Of a DNA stretch of 64,000 nucleotides, positions 35,085 to 42,765 are shown piece after piece (the stretch's first letter is position 1; every line of letters starts with the position of its first letter). The stretch spans positions 310,001 through 374,000 of the forward strand of contig JBGAFV010000002.1 in the NCBI GenBank assembly GCA_044227095.1. The letters run 5' to 3'. This DNA comes from JACMLD01 sp044227095 (GTDB taxonomy: Bacteria > Bacteroidota > Bacteroidia > Chitinophagales > Chitinophagaceae). The position numbers were made by a program, and so were the translations under genes. The notes under the pieces are model-generated. The model was not told the DNA's origin. It saw only the letters and a program-made list of their open reading frames with translations, and did not search any database.

Positions 35085-35165
35085 TCAACAAAAGCTTCCC
35101 CGCTTCTCACTAAAATAGAAGTAAAAATAGAAGCTAAAATATGTTTTGTTGATTGCCATTACCAT
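35085..35165 (-). CDS. Phe/Tyr-rich leader peptide of the aromatic operon (attenuator)
   Basis: A minus-strand ORF of 26 codons (ATG 35165) or 24 codons (ATG 35159) ending at TGA 35085-35087. After M-A-I-N-K-T it encodes YFSFYFYFYF, nine aromatics in ten residues, then SEKRGSFC. Both synonymous codons are used (TAT/TAC, TTT/TTC), so selection is on the amino acids rather than a simple DNA repeat. A T-run hairpin follows 37 nt downstream and pheA next. This is the layout of ribosome-stalling attenuation: scarce Phe-tRNA or Tyr-tRNA would stall ribosomes on codons 7-16 and prevent termination. The peptide is probably not functional after synthesis. Confidence 0.8.
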   Translation of the reverse strand: MVMAINKTYFSFYFYFYFSEKRGSFC

Positions 35166-35166
35166 T

Positions 35167-35198
35167 CAAAAATAGGAACTAATTGCAAAGCACCCAAA
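35167..35198 (-). promoter_or_regulatory. Candidate promoter of the leader-pheA operon
   Basis: On the minus strand TTTG (35195-35198), 20 nt, then TATTTTTG (35167-35174) match the Bacteroidota TTTG / TAnnTTTG promoter. Transcription would begin around the first leader ATG, implying a very short 5' leader and translation from the second ATG (35159), or the match is accidental. Confidence 0.5.
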
Positions 35199-35256
35199 AA
35201 ATCTTTGTTTAATTGTCTGCTGAAACCCTTGCCAGTCAAGCAAAAGCTAACGTTTG

Positions 35257-35820
35257 TTAACTCAACCTGTTGTTTATTTCTCCATCAATTTTCTTAAAGA
35301 GATGAAATGGTTTGTATACACGCCAATTGTCTATCTGCATCAGTTCAAGATAACGATTGAGTTTTGCTTTCTTAAAATCGTGTTGTGTTTGTTCGGGCAT
35401 GTTTACTATAACCACCCAGCCATTTTCATCAGTTACTTCTTCAAACCATTCTTCGTAATAATCTTTTGTATCGCTGTGAAAATTGAGTACGTTCTCTGCT
35501 ATCAATATAAATTTTGAAATGCCTTGTTTAAAGAAAACATCTGTCACTTCACGTTTCATTTCCATGATATCGTTTTCAATGGCATCATTCCATTCTCCAA
35601 TCAGTTCAATAATCATGTAATGCTCATCATAGTCCGCCATGATTACTTTCATGTACAAAGTCTTTGATCCGAAATCATCCCACTGCGGATGGATATAATA
35701 ATTGTAAACGGTTTGAGAGAATTCAAATTCAGAATAAACACGGCCATAAAAAGGCGAGCGTTCATCTTCTTCGCTGATGTATATATGGCGCCAGTTATAA
35801 AATGGTTCAATATCCTGCAT
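35257..35820 (-). CDS. Conserved protein of unknown function
   Basis: A 187-aa soluble, acidic and Trp/Tyr-rich protein (MQDIEPFYNWRHIYISEEDERSPFYGRVYSEFEFSQTVYNYYIHPQWDDFGSKTLYMKVIMADY). No signal peptide or membrane segment. I have seen similar uncharacterised proteins in Chitinophagaceae; no function is claimed. It lies 92 nt upstream of the pheA leader ORF on the same strand, but the leader promoter and terminator separate it from the aromatic genes. Confidence 0.75.
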   Translation of the reverse strand: MQDIEPFYNWRHIYISEEDERSPFYGRVYSEFEFSQTVYNYYIHPQWDDFGSKTLYMKVIMADYDEHYMIIELIGEWNDAIENDIMEMKREVTDVFFKQGISKFILIAENVLNFHSDTKDYYEEWFEEVTDENGWVVIVNMPEQTQHDFKKAKLNRYLELMQIDNWRVYKPFHLFKKIDGEINNRLS

Positions 35821-35907
35821 AAACTCCGCTGGTTGCTTTTAAAATCAAATAGGCCAGTTTACTATATTACATTTCACATGCCAGTTCTGTTCTGGCCTGT
35901 TAACAAT

Positions 35908-35936
35908 AAAAAAAGGCTGTAGCAATATACAGCCTT
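35908..35936 (-). terminator. Intrinsic terminator of the secreted-protein gene
   Basis: Perfect 9-bp stem aaggctgta/tacagcctt, 6-nt loop, followed on the minus strand by a T-run; about 70 nt after the stop at 36006. Confidence 0.82.
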
Positions 35937-36005
35937 CGTAATGCGATGTCCAAATATTTTTTATTGTGAAGCGTTACCGGTTTATTAAACTTTTATTAGT
36001 GTCTA

Positions 36006-36632
36006 CTATTTCTTATCGCAATTAAAACTACCCCACAACTGGCCAAAGGCTTCCCAAACTTTGTGGTTATATGGCTGTGGCGAAATTTCAGTAAAAACAA
36101 AAGTATTGTTTTTGCCGGGGCACAATTTTATGTGAACAATACAATTGAGTGTAATTGGTTTTTGTTCCATATAATCAAGCATATCAATTTTACCGTTGAA
36201 AGTTTTTATATCCCCCGCTGCCGTCTTAACTGCTTTAATTGCTGTCTTTACCGGAAAAACTTTTTCGGCAGGTATTTTTCGTGGTTCAATGTTTCTTCCT
36301 ATCAAACCGGTATAGTAAGCTTTTAAATTTGCTGCTGTATTTTCCGCCGTAATGTTGGGTTTACCATCCAGGTACCATAAAAATGCATAGCTCCAGTATT
36401 CTTCTGTTTTAGCATTGCCCCAACCCGGCGTAAACCTTATATCTTCTATACCTTTATAGGGAATTGATGGCGCAAACTCAATTGGAATCAGGAAACGTTC
36501 AACATCCCATCCTTTAGGAAAATCAAGCGCATAAGGAGCTTGCCAGTTTTTTCCATCAAAAGCAACTTTAGTATCCTGCGCAAATGCAATTGCGGAGATG
36601 AGGCAGCATAAGGCAAGAAGCAAATTTTTCAT
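36006..36632 (-). CDS. Secreted protein of unknown function
   Basis: A 208-aa protein with a clear signal peptide (MKNLLLALCCLISAIAFAQ). The mature part starts DTKVAFDGKNWQAPYALDFPKGWDVERFLIPIEF and contains FTPGWGNAKTEEYWSYAFLWYLDG, reminiscent of uncharacterised Bacteroidota secreted proteins. It starts 28 bp after murQ and may be in that operon. No function claimed. Confidence 0.72.
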   Translation of the reverse strand: MKNLLLALCCLISAIAFAQDTKVAFDGKNWQAPYALDFPKGWDVERFLIPIEFAPSIPYKGIEDIRFTPGWGNAKTEEYWSYAFLWYLDGKPNITAENTAANLKAYYTGLIGRNIEPRKIPAEKVFPVKTAIKAVKTAAGDIKTFNGKIDMLDYMEQKPITLNCIVHIKLCPGKNNTFVFTEISPQPYNHKVWEAFGQLWGSFNCDKK

Positions 36633-36660
36633 TGTAATATTTTTGAACCAAATGTATTGG

Positions 36661-37476
36661 TTAATGACGGCTTGCTTCTACTGCTTTCTTTACGCTGCCA
36701 TATTTTAACAAAAGGTTTTTTGCTTTATCATAATCTTCCAGGCGCAGAATATCCATTACCATTTTGGTACCACGGTCAATAAGTTTATCGTTGCTCAGTT
36801 TCATGTTTACCATCTTGTTGTCTTCTACCCTTCCTATCTGTATCATCACTGCAGTAGAAATCATGTTAAGCACCAGCTTTTGCGCAGTACCGCTTTTCAT
36901 GCGTGTGCTTCCGGTTACAAACTCCGGGCCTACTACTACTTCTATCGGGTATTCTGCAGCATCTCCTAATGGACTACCTGGGTTGCAGGTAATACAACCG
37001 GTAATTATTCCACGGCTGCGGCTTTCTTGTAATGCTGCAATTACATAAGGGGTAGTTCCGCTTGCGGCTATGCCTATTACAACATCTTTATCACTTATCA
37101 TGTGCTCTTCAAGATCCAGCCAACCTTGCGTGGTACTGTCTTCAGCATTTTCTACTGGCTTTTGTATAGCTTCTTCGCCGCCTGCAATAATACCAATTAC
37201 AAGTCCGTAAGGCATACCGTATGTGGGCGGAATTTCACTTGCATCCAATATACCCAGGCGTCCGCTGGTACCTGCCCCAATATAAAACAGCCTGCCACCA
37301 TCCAGCATTTTATTGCTTACTATAGAAGCAAGCTTTTCAATTTGCGGAATAGCTTTTTCTACAGCTATCGGCACTGTTTTGTCTTCTTCATTTATGTGCC
37401 GCAATATTTCCTGCACACTCATCTTGTCAAGATTGCGGTATTTCCCGGGTTGCTCTGTAAACTTTTCAAAAGACAT
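36661..37476 (-). CDS. murQ: N-acetylmuramic acid 6-phosphate etherase
   Basis: Cleaves the lactyl ether of MurNAc-6-phosphate to GlcNAc-6-phosphate in peptidoglycan recycling. About 271 aa from ATG 37476. SIS-domain motifs: GGRLFYIGAGTSGRLGILDASEIPPTYG, GIIAGGEEAIQKPVENAEDS, VIGIAASGTTPYVIAALQ and VGPEFVTGSTRMKSGTAQKLVLNMIST, all characteristic of MurQ. It follows a sugar kinase by 9 bp, which likely supplies the phosphorylated substrate. Confidence 0.94.
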   Translation of the reverse strand: MSFEKFTEQPGKYRNLDKMSVQEILRHINEEDKTVPIAVEKAIPQIEKLASIVSNKMLDGGRLFYIGAGTSGRLGILDASEIPPTYGMPYGLVIGIIAGGEEAIQKPVENAEDSTTQGWLDLEEHMISDKDVVIGIAASGTTPYVIAALQESRSRGIITGCITCNPGSPLGDAAEYPIEVVVGPEFVTGSTRMKSGTAQKLVLNMISTAVMIQIGRVEDNKMVNMKLSNDKLIDRGTKMVMDILRLEDYDKAKNLLLKYGSVKKAVEASRH

Positions 37477-37485
37477 AATCAAATG

Positions 37486-38322
37486 TTATCTGTGGTATTC
37501 TATCAATCCTTCCATTGGGGTTTTTAAAATTTTACCCAGTTCAAATTCGTAGCTATGGCACAATTCCTTCAGTACATCTTTAAAACCATATCCAACACTT
37601 CCTACAAAATGGATAGGGTATTTCCAGCTCTCTGTGAATTTACAAAGATGGGTAAAGAAAAAATCATTCAACCCGTCTTCAATAATGTTTTCAATCATAT
37701 AATGTCCGCGGTTTTCTGCCAAAAAAAGACAGTAACTGGCAAGATACCTGTTTGCCAATGGCTTCTGGTAAGTGTTTTCGAGGATACTGGCTGCAGACGT
37801 TTTATATTTTTCATTGAATTTGTACATCAGCTCTTCATCAAAAGTGCCGTATAAGTAATATTGAATCACTTTGCGCCCAAGGTAAGTGCCGCTTCCTTCA
37901 TCACCCAATATATAACCAATACCCGGACTGTTTTTTTCAACCTTCTTTCCATTAAAATAACATGCATTGCTACCAGTTCCTAAAATGCAGGCAATGCCTT
38001 TAGAATTGCCGCAGGCTGCTTTAGAAATTCCGGCCAAATCGTGCTCTACATGTATATTGGCATCATTAAATATTTTGCTGATGGCGCCTTTCATCATCTT
38101 GGCATTGCGTGGATCTAGGCAACCGGTTCCGTAAAAGTAAATTTCTGTAATGGCAGTATTTTTTATAGAAGGCAACAGCTCAGTGCGTATAACGGCCTGC
38201 ACCTGCTCGCTGTTTAAAAAATACGGGCTCATTCCCTGTGTTACAATAATTTTTTTGCGTCCATTGTTCAGCAAACACCATTCACATTTGGTAGAGCCAC
38301 TATCTGCTATTAAAATTGCCAT
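37486..38322 (-). CDS. BadF/BadG-type ATPase, predicted MurNAc/GlcNAc kinase
   Basis: About 278 aa. ATG 38322 is chosen because it begins the ASKHA phosphate-1 motif MAILIADSGSTKCEWCLL; the upstream ORF extension lacks conservation. Other family segments: GAISKIFNDANIHVEHDLAGISKAACGNSKGIACILGTGSNACYF and GIGYILGDEGSGTYLGRKVI. It phosphorylates an amino sugar; coupling to murQ (9 bp gap) suggests MurNAc, and possibly GlcNAc. Confidence 0.85.
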   Translation of the reverse strand: MAILIADSGSTKCEWCLLNNGRKKIIVTQGMSPYFLNSEQVQAVIRTELLPSIKNTAITEIYFYGTGCLDPRNAKMMKGAISKIFNDANIHVEHDLAGISKAACGNSKGIACILGTGSNACYFNGKKVEKNSPGIGYILGDEGSGTYLGRKVIQYYLYGTFDEELMYKFNEKYKTSAASILENTYQKPLANRYLASYCLFLAENRGHYMIENIIEDGLNDFFFTHLCKFTESWKYPIHFVGSVGYGFKDVLKELCHSYEFELGKILKTPMEGLIEYHR

Positions 38323-38472
38323 AACATTGTTTAGTAAAAGCGAAGTTAATATTCCCTTTCTATTTACCACAAAAGAGTTAATTGATAACAGTATACCGGA
38401 GCTTTGTTTCTTATCCTGTATAAGATTATTGCCATCCGGCAAATATTCAACCTGTTCTCTGCCTAATTCAGT

Positions 38473-38480
38473 TAAATTTG
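38473..38480 (+). promoter_or_regulatory. -7 promoter box for the S41 protease
   Basis: TAAATTTG is an exact TAnnTTTG match 22 nt before the ATG at 38503; the -33 region is weak. Confidence 0.5.
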
Positions 38481-38502
38481 CTGCCTTGAACCGATTTGAA
38501 CT

Positions 38503-40107
38503 ATGATGACCACTGGAAAAAAATTAAACACCTGGCTTCCTGTATTATTTTCTGTTGTTATGATTGCGGGTATATCTATAGGTTATACGCTTCGCGAAAA
38601 CACTACCAGGCCGGGCAGCGGCCTTTTAAAAAAACAAAAAACCGGCACATTGCAGCAGGTGCTTGACCTGGTGCGATTCAATTATGTTGATCCCGTATCA
38701 CCCGATACACTGGCAGACGATGCCATACAACAGGTGCTTTCTAAACTGGACCCCCATTCTATTTATATACCGGCTGTAAACCTTGGAGAAGTAAATGAAG
38801 ATTTGCAAGGTAATTTCCAGGGCATTGGCGTTGAATTCAATATTTTCAGCGATACGGTAAATGTTATTACTGTAATGGAAAATGGGCCTAGCGATAAAGC
38901 CGGCCTTCATACTGGTGATAAGATTATTAAAGTTGGTGATTCACTTGTGGCAGGTAATGGAATAACCACTGCCCGCATAAAAAAGTTGCTGCGTGGTCCC
39001 GGTGCAAGCAACGTTGTACTTACTATACTTCGTGATAATAAATTGATGCCTTTTTCACTAGAAAGAGGCATAATACCTATTGTATCTGTTGATGCGGCTT
39101 ATATGGTGAACAAAGACGACGGCTACATTCACATTAATAAGTTTTCCATAACAACTTATGAAGAGTTTATGAAGTCTCTGGAAAAACTGAAAGGCCAGGG
39201 TATGAAAAAATTAATGCTGGATCTTAGGGATAATGGCGGCGGCATATTGCAGGAAGCCGTAGAAATAGCAGATGAATTTTTAGATGGTACAAAACTGATT
39301 GTATATACACAAGGCAATAGCAAGCCAAAGGAAGAATACCGTTGCAAAAGAGATGGTCTTTTTGAAACAGGCAAACTGGTGGTATTGGTAAACGAAGGCA
39401 CCGCGTCTGCAAGCGAAGTATTGGCTGGCGCATTGCAGGATTGGGACAGGGCAGAAATTATTGGCAGAAGAACTTATGGCAAAGGCCTTGTACAGGAACA
39501 ATATGAATTAACGGATGGTTCTGCACTTCGCCTTACTGTAGCAAGGTATTACACTCCTACCGGCAGAAGCATACAAAAGCCATACAACAAAGGGGAAGAA
39601 GATTACGCCAGTGATATTACCAACCGCTACCACAATGGTGAAATGACCAATGCCGATAGCAACCATGTGCAACAACGTGGCCAGGCTTTTAAAACAAAAT
39701 CGGGCAGGGTTGTTTATAGCAGCGGTGGCATTATGCCCGATATATTTGTATCTGTTGATACCAGCATTATCTCCCGCTACTTTGCAAAGCTTTATGCCAA
39801 TAATACCATGAGCAATTTTGCTTACCGTTATTTTATGCAACACCATGCAGCATTAAACGCTTTGCCATCTGCAACAGAACTTTTTAATCAATACAAAAAT
39901 TCTGATCCGCTCTGGAACGAGTTTGCAGCATTTGCAGAAAAAGACAGCGTAAACATTACTGCATTTTCTGCACGAGATAAAGAGTTTGCACAACAACGCC
40001 TCCTATCGCTTATTGCCCGCCAGCAATGGAAAAACAATGGTTTTTATGAGGTGCTGAATGCTAATGATCTTACGGTAAAGAGAGGAATGGAGGAACTTGA
40101 TAAGTAA
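38503..40107 (+). CDS. S41 family C-terminal processing protease (CtpA-type)
   Basis: A 534-aa inner-membrane-anchored periplasmic serine protease. An N-terminal helix (LPVLFSVVMIAGISIGYTL, 12-30) precedes an S41 N-terminal domain, a PDZ domain (about 100-180: QGIGVEFNIFSDTVNVITVMENGPSDKAGLHTGDKI) and the catalytic domain with nucleophile S302 (NEGTASASE) and general base K327 (TYGKG), spaced 25 residues as in Prc. A C-terminal helical extension follows. Such enzymes trim envelope proteins and peptidoglycan hydrolases. Confidence 0.92.
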   Translation: MMTTGKKLNTWLPVLFSVVMIAGISIGYTLRENTTRPGSGLLKKQKTGTLQQVLDLVRFNYVDPVSPDTLADDAIQQVLSKLDPHSIYIPAVNLGEVNEDLQGNFQGIGVEFNIFSDTVNVITVMENGPSDKAGLHTGDKIIKVGDSLVAGNGITTARIKKLLRGPGASNVVLTILRDNKLMPFSLERGIIPIVSVDAAYMVNKDDGYIHINKFSITTYEEFMKSLEKLKGQGMKKLMLDLRDNGGGILQEAVEIADEFLDGTKLIVYTQGNSKPKEEYRCKRDGLFETGKLVVLVNEGTASASEVLAGALQDWDRAEIIGRRTYGKGLVQEQYELTDGSALRLTVARYYTPTGRSIQKPYNKGEEDYASDITNRYHNGEMTNADSNHVQQRGQAFKTKSGRVVYSSGGIMPDIFVSVDTSIISRYFAKLYANNTMSNFAYRYFMQHHAALNALPSATELFNQYKNSDPLWNEFAAFAEKDSVNITAFSARDKEFAQQRLLSLIARQQWKNNGFYEVLNANDLTVKRGMEELDK

Positions 40108-40317
40108 GTCGATAGTCGTGAGTCGATAGTCTGTAGTCAAAAATTTATAGTTCAGAGTTCGGTAGTTCATAGTCCTTTGTTCGGAGAGGTAATTATAATA
40201 TCAGCCTTTCATCTAAGTAAGTCGTGAGTCGATAGTCTGTAGTCAAAATTTATAGTTCAGAGTTCGGTAGTTCATAGTCCTTTGTTCGGAGAGGCAATTA
40301 TAATATTAGCCTTTCAC
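40106..40317. repeat. Duplicated AGTC-word repeat after the S41 protease
   Basis: A unit of about 97 bp starting gtcgtgagtcgatagtctgt at 40115 is repeated at 40221 (106-bp shift), with two or three differences. It contains words of 8-9 nt such as 'gagtcgatagtctgtagtc' and 'atagttcagagttcggtag'. It overlaps the stop codon region of the protease gene. Confidence 0.85.
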
Positions 40318-40354
40318 CATAAAATCATCCCTTTAATCCCCCCAAATCCTCGTA

Positions 40355-40381
40355 CAAAAAAAAGCACCCCTAAGAGTGCTT
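40355..40381 (-). terminator. Intrinsic terminator of the DUF6249 gene
   Basis: On the minus strand aagcac/gtgctt forms a 6-bp stem with an 8-nt loop followed by eight T residues, 28 nt after the stop. Confidence 0.72.
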
Positions 40382-40408
40382 CAATATTATTGATACAATT
40401 GTTTATAA

Positions 40409-40795
40409 TTACCTGCCAATACTTTCGGCTATTCTTTGGTGTTCTTTATCCCAGAATTCTTTCTTCTCCACTTTATAAGATCCTACCAAACCAAGACCAC
40501 CGCCTATCGCTGTTAATGCAAACCATAAAGCAGGGTTTTCATAATCGTGCAAAATATATTGCGTAATAAAATAAGCAAGTGTTAAACCAATACCTGCGCC
40601 AATTAACAGCAGACCCCATTTAAGGTTTTTATAAGGAGCTGGCCTGTTGGCAAATTCTTTTGGGTTAAGGCCTTTTTCAATCATTGCCAGGTTTTCACGC
40701 TTTGTGAGGTAAACAATTCCAAATATCATGGCAAAACCGCCCCCAAAAATTGTGATAACTGATATAAGCGGGATTAAAACTTCTTCGTTGTGCAT
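40409..40795 (-). CDS. DUF6249 domain membrane protein
   Basis: A 128-aa protein with three hydrophobic helices: about 8-29 (IPLISVITIFGGGFAMIFGIVYL), 60-82 and 90-108. A basic segment with TKRENLAMIEKGLNPKEF lies between the first two, matching DUF6249 (small regulatory membrane proteins accompanying ECF sigma systems). Divergent from the sigma factor gene at 41173, so a regulatory link is plausible. Confidence 0.8.
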   Translation of the reverse strand: MHNEEVLIPLISVITIFGGGFAMIFGIVYLTKRENLAMIEKGLNPKEFANRPAPYKNLKWGLLLIGAGIGLTLAYFITQYILHDYENPALWFALTAIGGGLGLVGSYKVEKKEFWDKEHQRIAESIGR

Positions 40796-41172
40796 AAACT
40801 AAATTTTTATTCTTTTTTCTAATGTTGTTTGTGTTTGTTCTTTCTAAGACTACCGGTCGTTCGCCCCGGTTACAGTCTGTTTTAATTTTTTTGCAGATTT
40901 TCTTTATGACTAACTTTAAAAACCTGCTCAAAGAACTTACAACAACTATGACTCACCATTTTACCGGCAGGTTACAGTTCACCGGTAAAAAACATAGTTC
41001 CGCACGGGTTAAGGCCTATTTCGGGCTATTGCAGCTTGACTTGCACCACCAAACTGCCTTACTTCGCTATATAATAATAACTGCACCCCCTGAAACTGTT
41101 TAAATCAATTAATCCTGCTTTAAAAATTAGCTGTAACCTTTTCCTTTCACTATTAGTCATATAACCAGTACA
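40796..41172. promoter_or_regulatory. 377-nt divergent intergenic region
   Basis: Separates DUF6249 (minus) from an ECF sigma factor (plus) and must hold both promoters. No exact TAnnTTTG box is obvious near either start. A 65-93 codon plus ORF (ending 41103) covers part of it but has no recognisable domain and is not called. Confidence 0.4.
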
Positions 41173-41754
41173 ATGCAAACCGGGCCAAACGATAAAGACA
41201 TCATCAGCACTGTTTTACAGGGCAATAAACAGGCGTATGCCGAACTGGTGAAACGATACCAGAACTTTGTTTTCACTATCTGCATGCGTTATACCAACAG
41301 TCGCGAAGACGCAGAAGAAATTGCCCAGGATATTTTTGTAAAAGCATATCGCTGTTTGTCTGATTTTCGTGGCGATTCAAAGTTCAGCACCTGGTTATAT
41401 ACTATTGTAAACACCAGTTGTATAACTTTTTTGAGAAAGAAACGTTTGCAAACACATTCGCTTGATGATGAAAAAGTTTTTGCGGTGGCAGATAATATAG
41501 ATGGCGGCATGCGTGCCAACCAGGTAGAACAAAAATCCAGAATTGCTATGGTAAATGAAGCCATACAATTATTAAGTACAGACGATGCAAAAATTATAAC
41601 GCTGTTTTATAAAGGTGAGCAGTCGCTTGAAGAGATAGGAGAAATAATGGGCATGGAACCCAATACCATAAAAGTGAAACTGCACCGTGCAAGAACAAGG
41701 TTAAAAGACAAAATGGAAAAACATTTTGCACAGGAAGTAAGAGATTTGGTATGA
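41173..41754 (+). CDS. ECF RNA polymerase sigma factor (RpoE-like)
   Basis: A 193-aa sigma factor. Region 2: AYAELVKRYQNFVFTICMRYTNSREDAEEIAQDIFVKAYRCLSDFRGDSKFSTWLYTIVNTSCITFLRKK. Region 4: INEAIQLLSTDDAKIITLFYKGEQSLEEIGEIMGMEPNTIKVKLHRARTRLKDKM. It pairs with the membrane anti-sigma-like gene at 41982. Confidence 0.92.
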   Translation: MQTGPNDKDIISTVLQGNKQAYAELVKRYQNFVFTICMRYTNSREDAEEIAQDIFVKAYRCLSDFRGDSKFSTWLYTIVNTSCITFLRKKRLQTHSLDDEKVFAVADNIDGGMRANQVEQKSRIAMVNEAIQLLSTDDAKIITLFYKGEQSLEEIGEIMGMEPNTIKVKLHRARTRLKDKMEKHFAQEVRDLV

Positions 41755-41820
41755 TTAAAAGAACGAAGATTTTTATGGGCAATGGAGTTAAGATCAGTTA
41801 GTCAGCTTGGGAATTATTGG

Positions 41821-41875
41821 GCAGCATCGTTGCTACGCTCAGTTCAACGGCAAATCATTGGGCAGCGTTAATTAT
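41821..41875. repeat. Dispersed CAGCATCGTTGCTACGCTCAGTTCAAC element
   Basis: The words 'cagcatcgttgctacgctca' and 'caaatcattgggcagcg' resemble the 10895-10950 element ('aacatcgttgtgtcactcac' ... 'aaatcattgtgcagc'). It lies between the sigma factor and its anti-sigma gene. Confidence 0.5.
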
Positions 41876-41981
41876 AAAAAAACAGTTCTTACCCATGAAA
41901 AATCATTTTACAGTTCTTTAATAAAGAATAGAATTAAATTTACAAACTAAAGTTCCTTAACACGGAACAGTGTTGACAGAT

Positions 41982-42506
41982 ATGCGTACAGAAATTAACA
42001 TAGAAGATCGTTTATGGAACTATATAGATGGTTCCGTTAATGCAGAAGAAAAATCTTTTGTAGAGCAGCTTATTGCTACGCAAGAAGAATGGCGCAGAAA
42101 ATATCATGAACTGCTGGATGTGCATCAGTTAATGAGTACTTCACTTGAACTGGACGAACCTTCTATGCGTTTTTCACAAAATGTAATGGAAGAAATTACC
42201 AAATACCAGATTGCACCTGCGACTAAATCATACATCAATAAAAAAATAATTTACGGCATTGGCATATTCTTTCTCGTAATGATTGTGGGCATGCTTGCCT
42301 ATGGACTTGGCCAGGTAAATTGGTCAGATTCTGTTTCTACTGGTGATCCGCTTTCTAAATACAATCTCAATAAAATAGACTTCAGCAAATTCTTCAACAA
42401 TACTTACACCAGCATTTTTATGGTGATAAATGTTGTCATTGGCCTGATGTTATTAGATATGTACCTGCGCAAAAAAAGAAAAGAAAGCGGGTTTGGAGGA
42501 ATTTAG
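41982..42506 (+). CDS. Membrane anti-sigma factor-like protein
   Basis: About 174 aa from ATG 41982 (MRTEINIEDRLWNYIDGSVNAEEKSFVEQLIATQEEWRRKYHELL), a cytosolic anti-sigma-type N-terminus. Helices at about 83-105 (IIYGIGIFFLVMIVGMLAYGLG) and 137-156 (SIFMVINVVIGLMLLDMYL) give a two-span membrane protein. It probably sequesters the upstream sigma factor. No zinc-binding HxxxCxxC motif, so not a ZAS-type anti-sigma. Confidence 0.78.
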   Translation: MRTEINIEDRLWNYIDGSVNAEEKSFVEQLIATQEEWRRKYHELLDVHQLMSTSLELDEPSMRFSQNVMEEITKYQIAPATKSYINKKIIYGIGIFFLVMIVGMLAYGLGQVNWSDSVSTGDPLSKYNLNKIDFSKFFNNTYTSIFMVINVVIGLMLLDMYLRKKRKESGFGGI

Positions 42507-42603
42507 TTTTTCTCTTGACGAAAAACTTTCAATTGCTCAAGGTGTGGTCGGTATCCTCGCCTACCACTTCAGAGATAAATTATACTACTCCAATTAATAC
42601 CAC

Positions 42604-42719
42604 AAATCGTGGTTCAGACAATTATATTTTTCAACTTACGCTGTCCTGTTTATTTCGGGATGGCCCGGTGAGCCCCTGCTGATTCTTCAGGAAGGGCTCT
42701 TTTGTCTGAACCACGATTT
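42604..42719. repeat. 18-bp perfect inverted repeat (AAATCGTGGTTCAGACAA) around a terminator hairpin
   Basis: Left arm 42604-42621 and right arm 42702-42719 are exact reverse complements, 80 nt apart. The right arm continues into 'ataggattaatgagattaat'. Related TTGTCTGAACCA words occur near 27890 and 45950. Confidence 0.8.
42670..42703 (+). terminator. Hairpin with T-run after the anti-sigma gene
   Basis: GAGCCC...CTG and CAG...GGGCTC pair, followed by TTTT at 42700-42703. Lies inside the larger 18-bp inverted repeat. Confidence 0.55.
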
Positions 42720-42765
42720 ATAGGATTAATGAGATTAATAGGATAATGGCAAAACCTTTTTAATC

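Noticed and set aside
40822..41103. A 65-93 codon plus-strand ORF between DUF6249 and the sigma factor
   Set aside because: No recognisable domain, odd composition, and it lies in a divergent promoter region.
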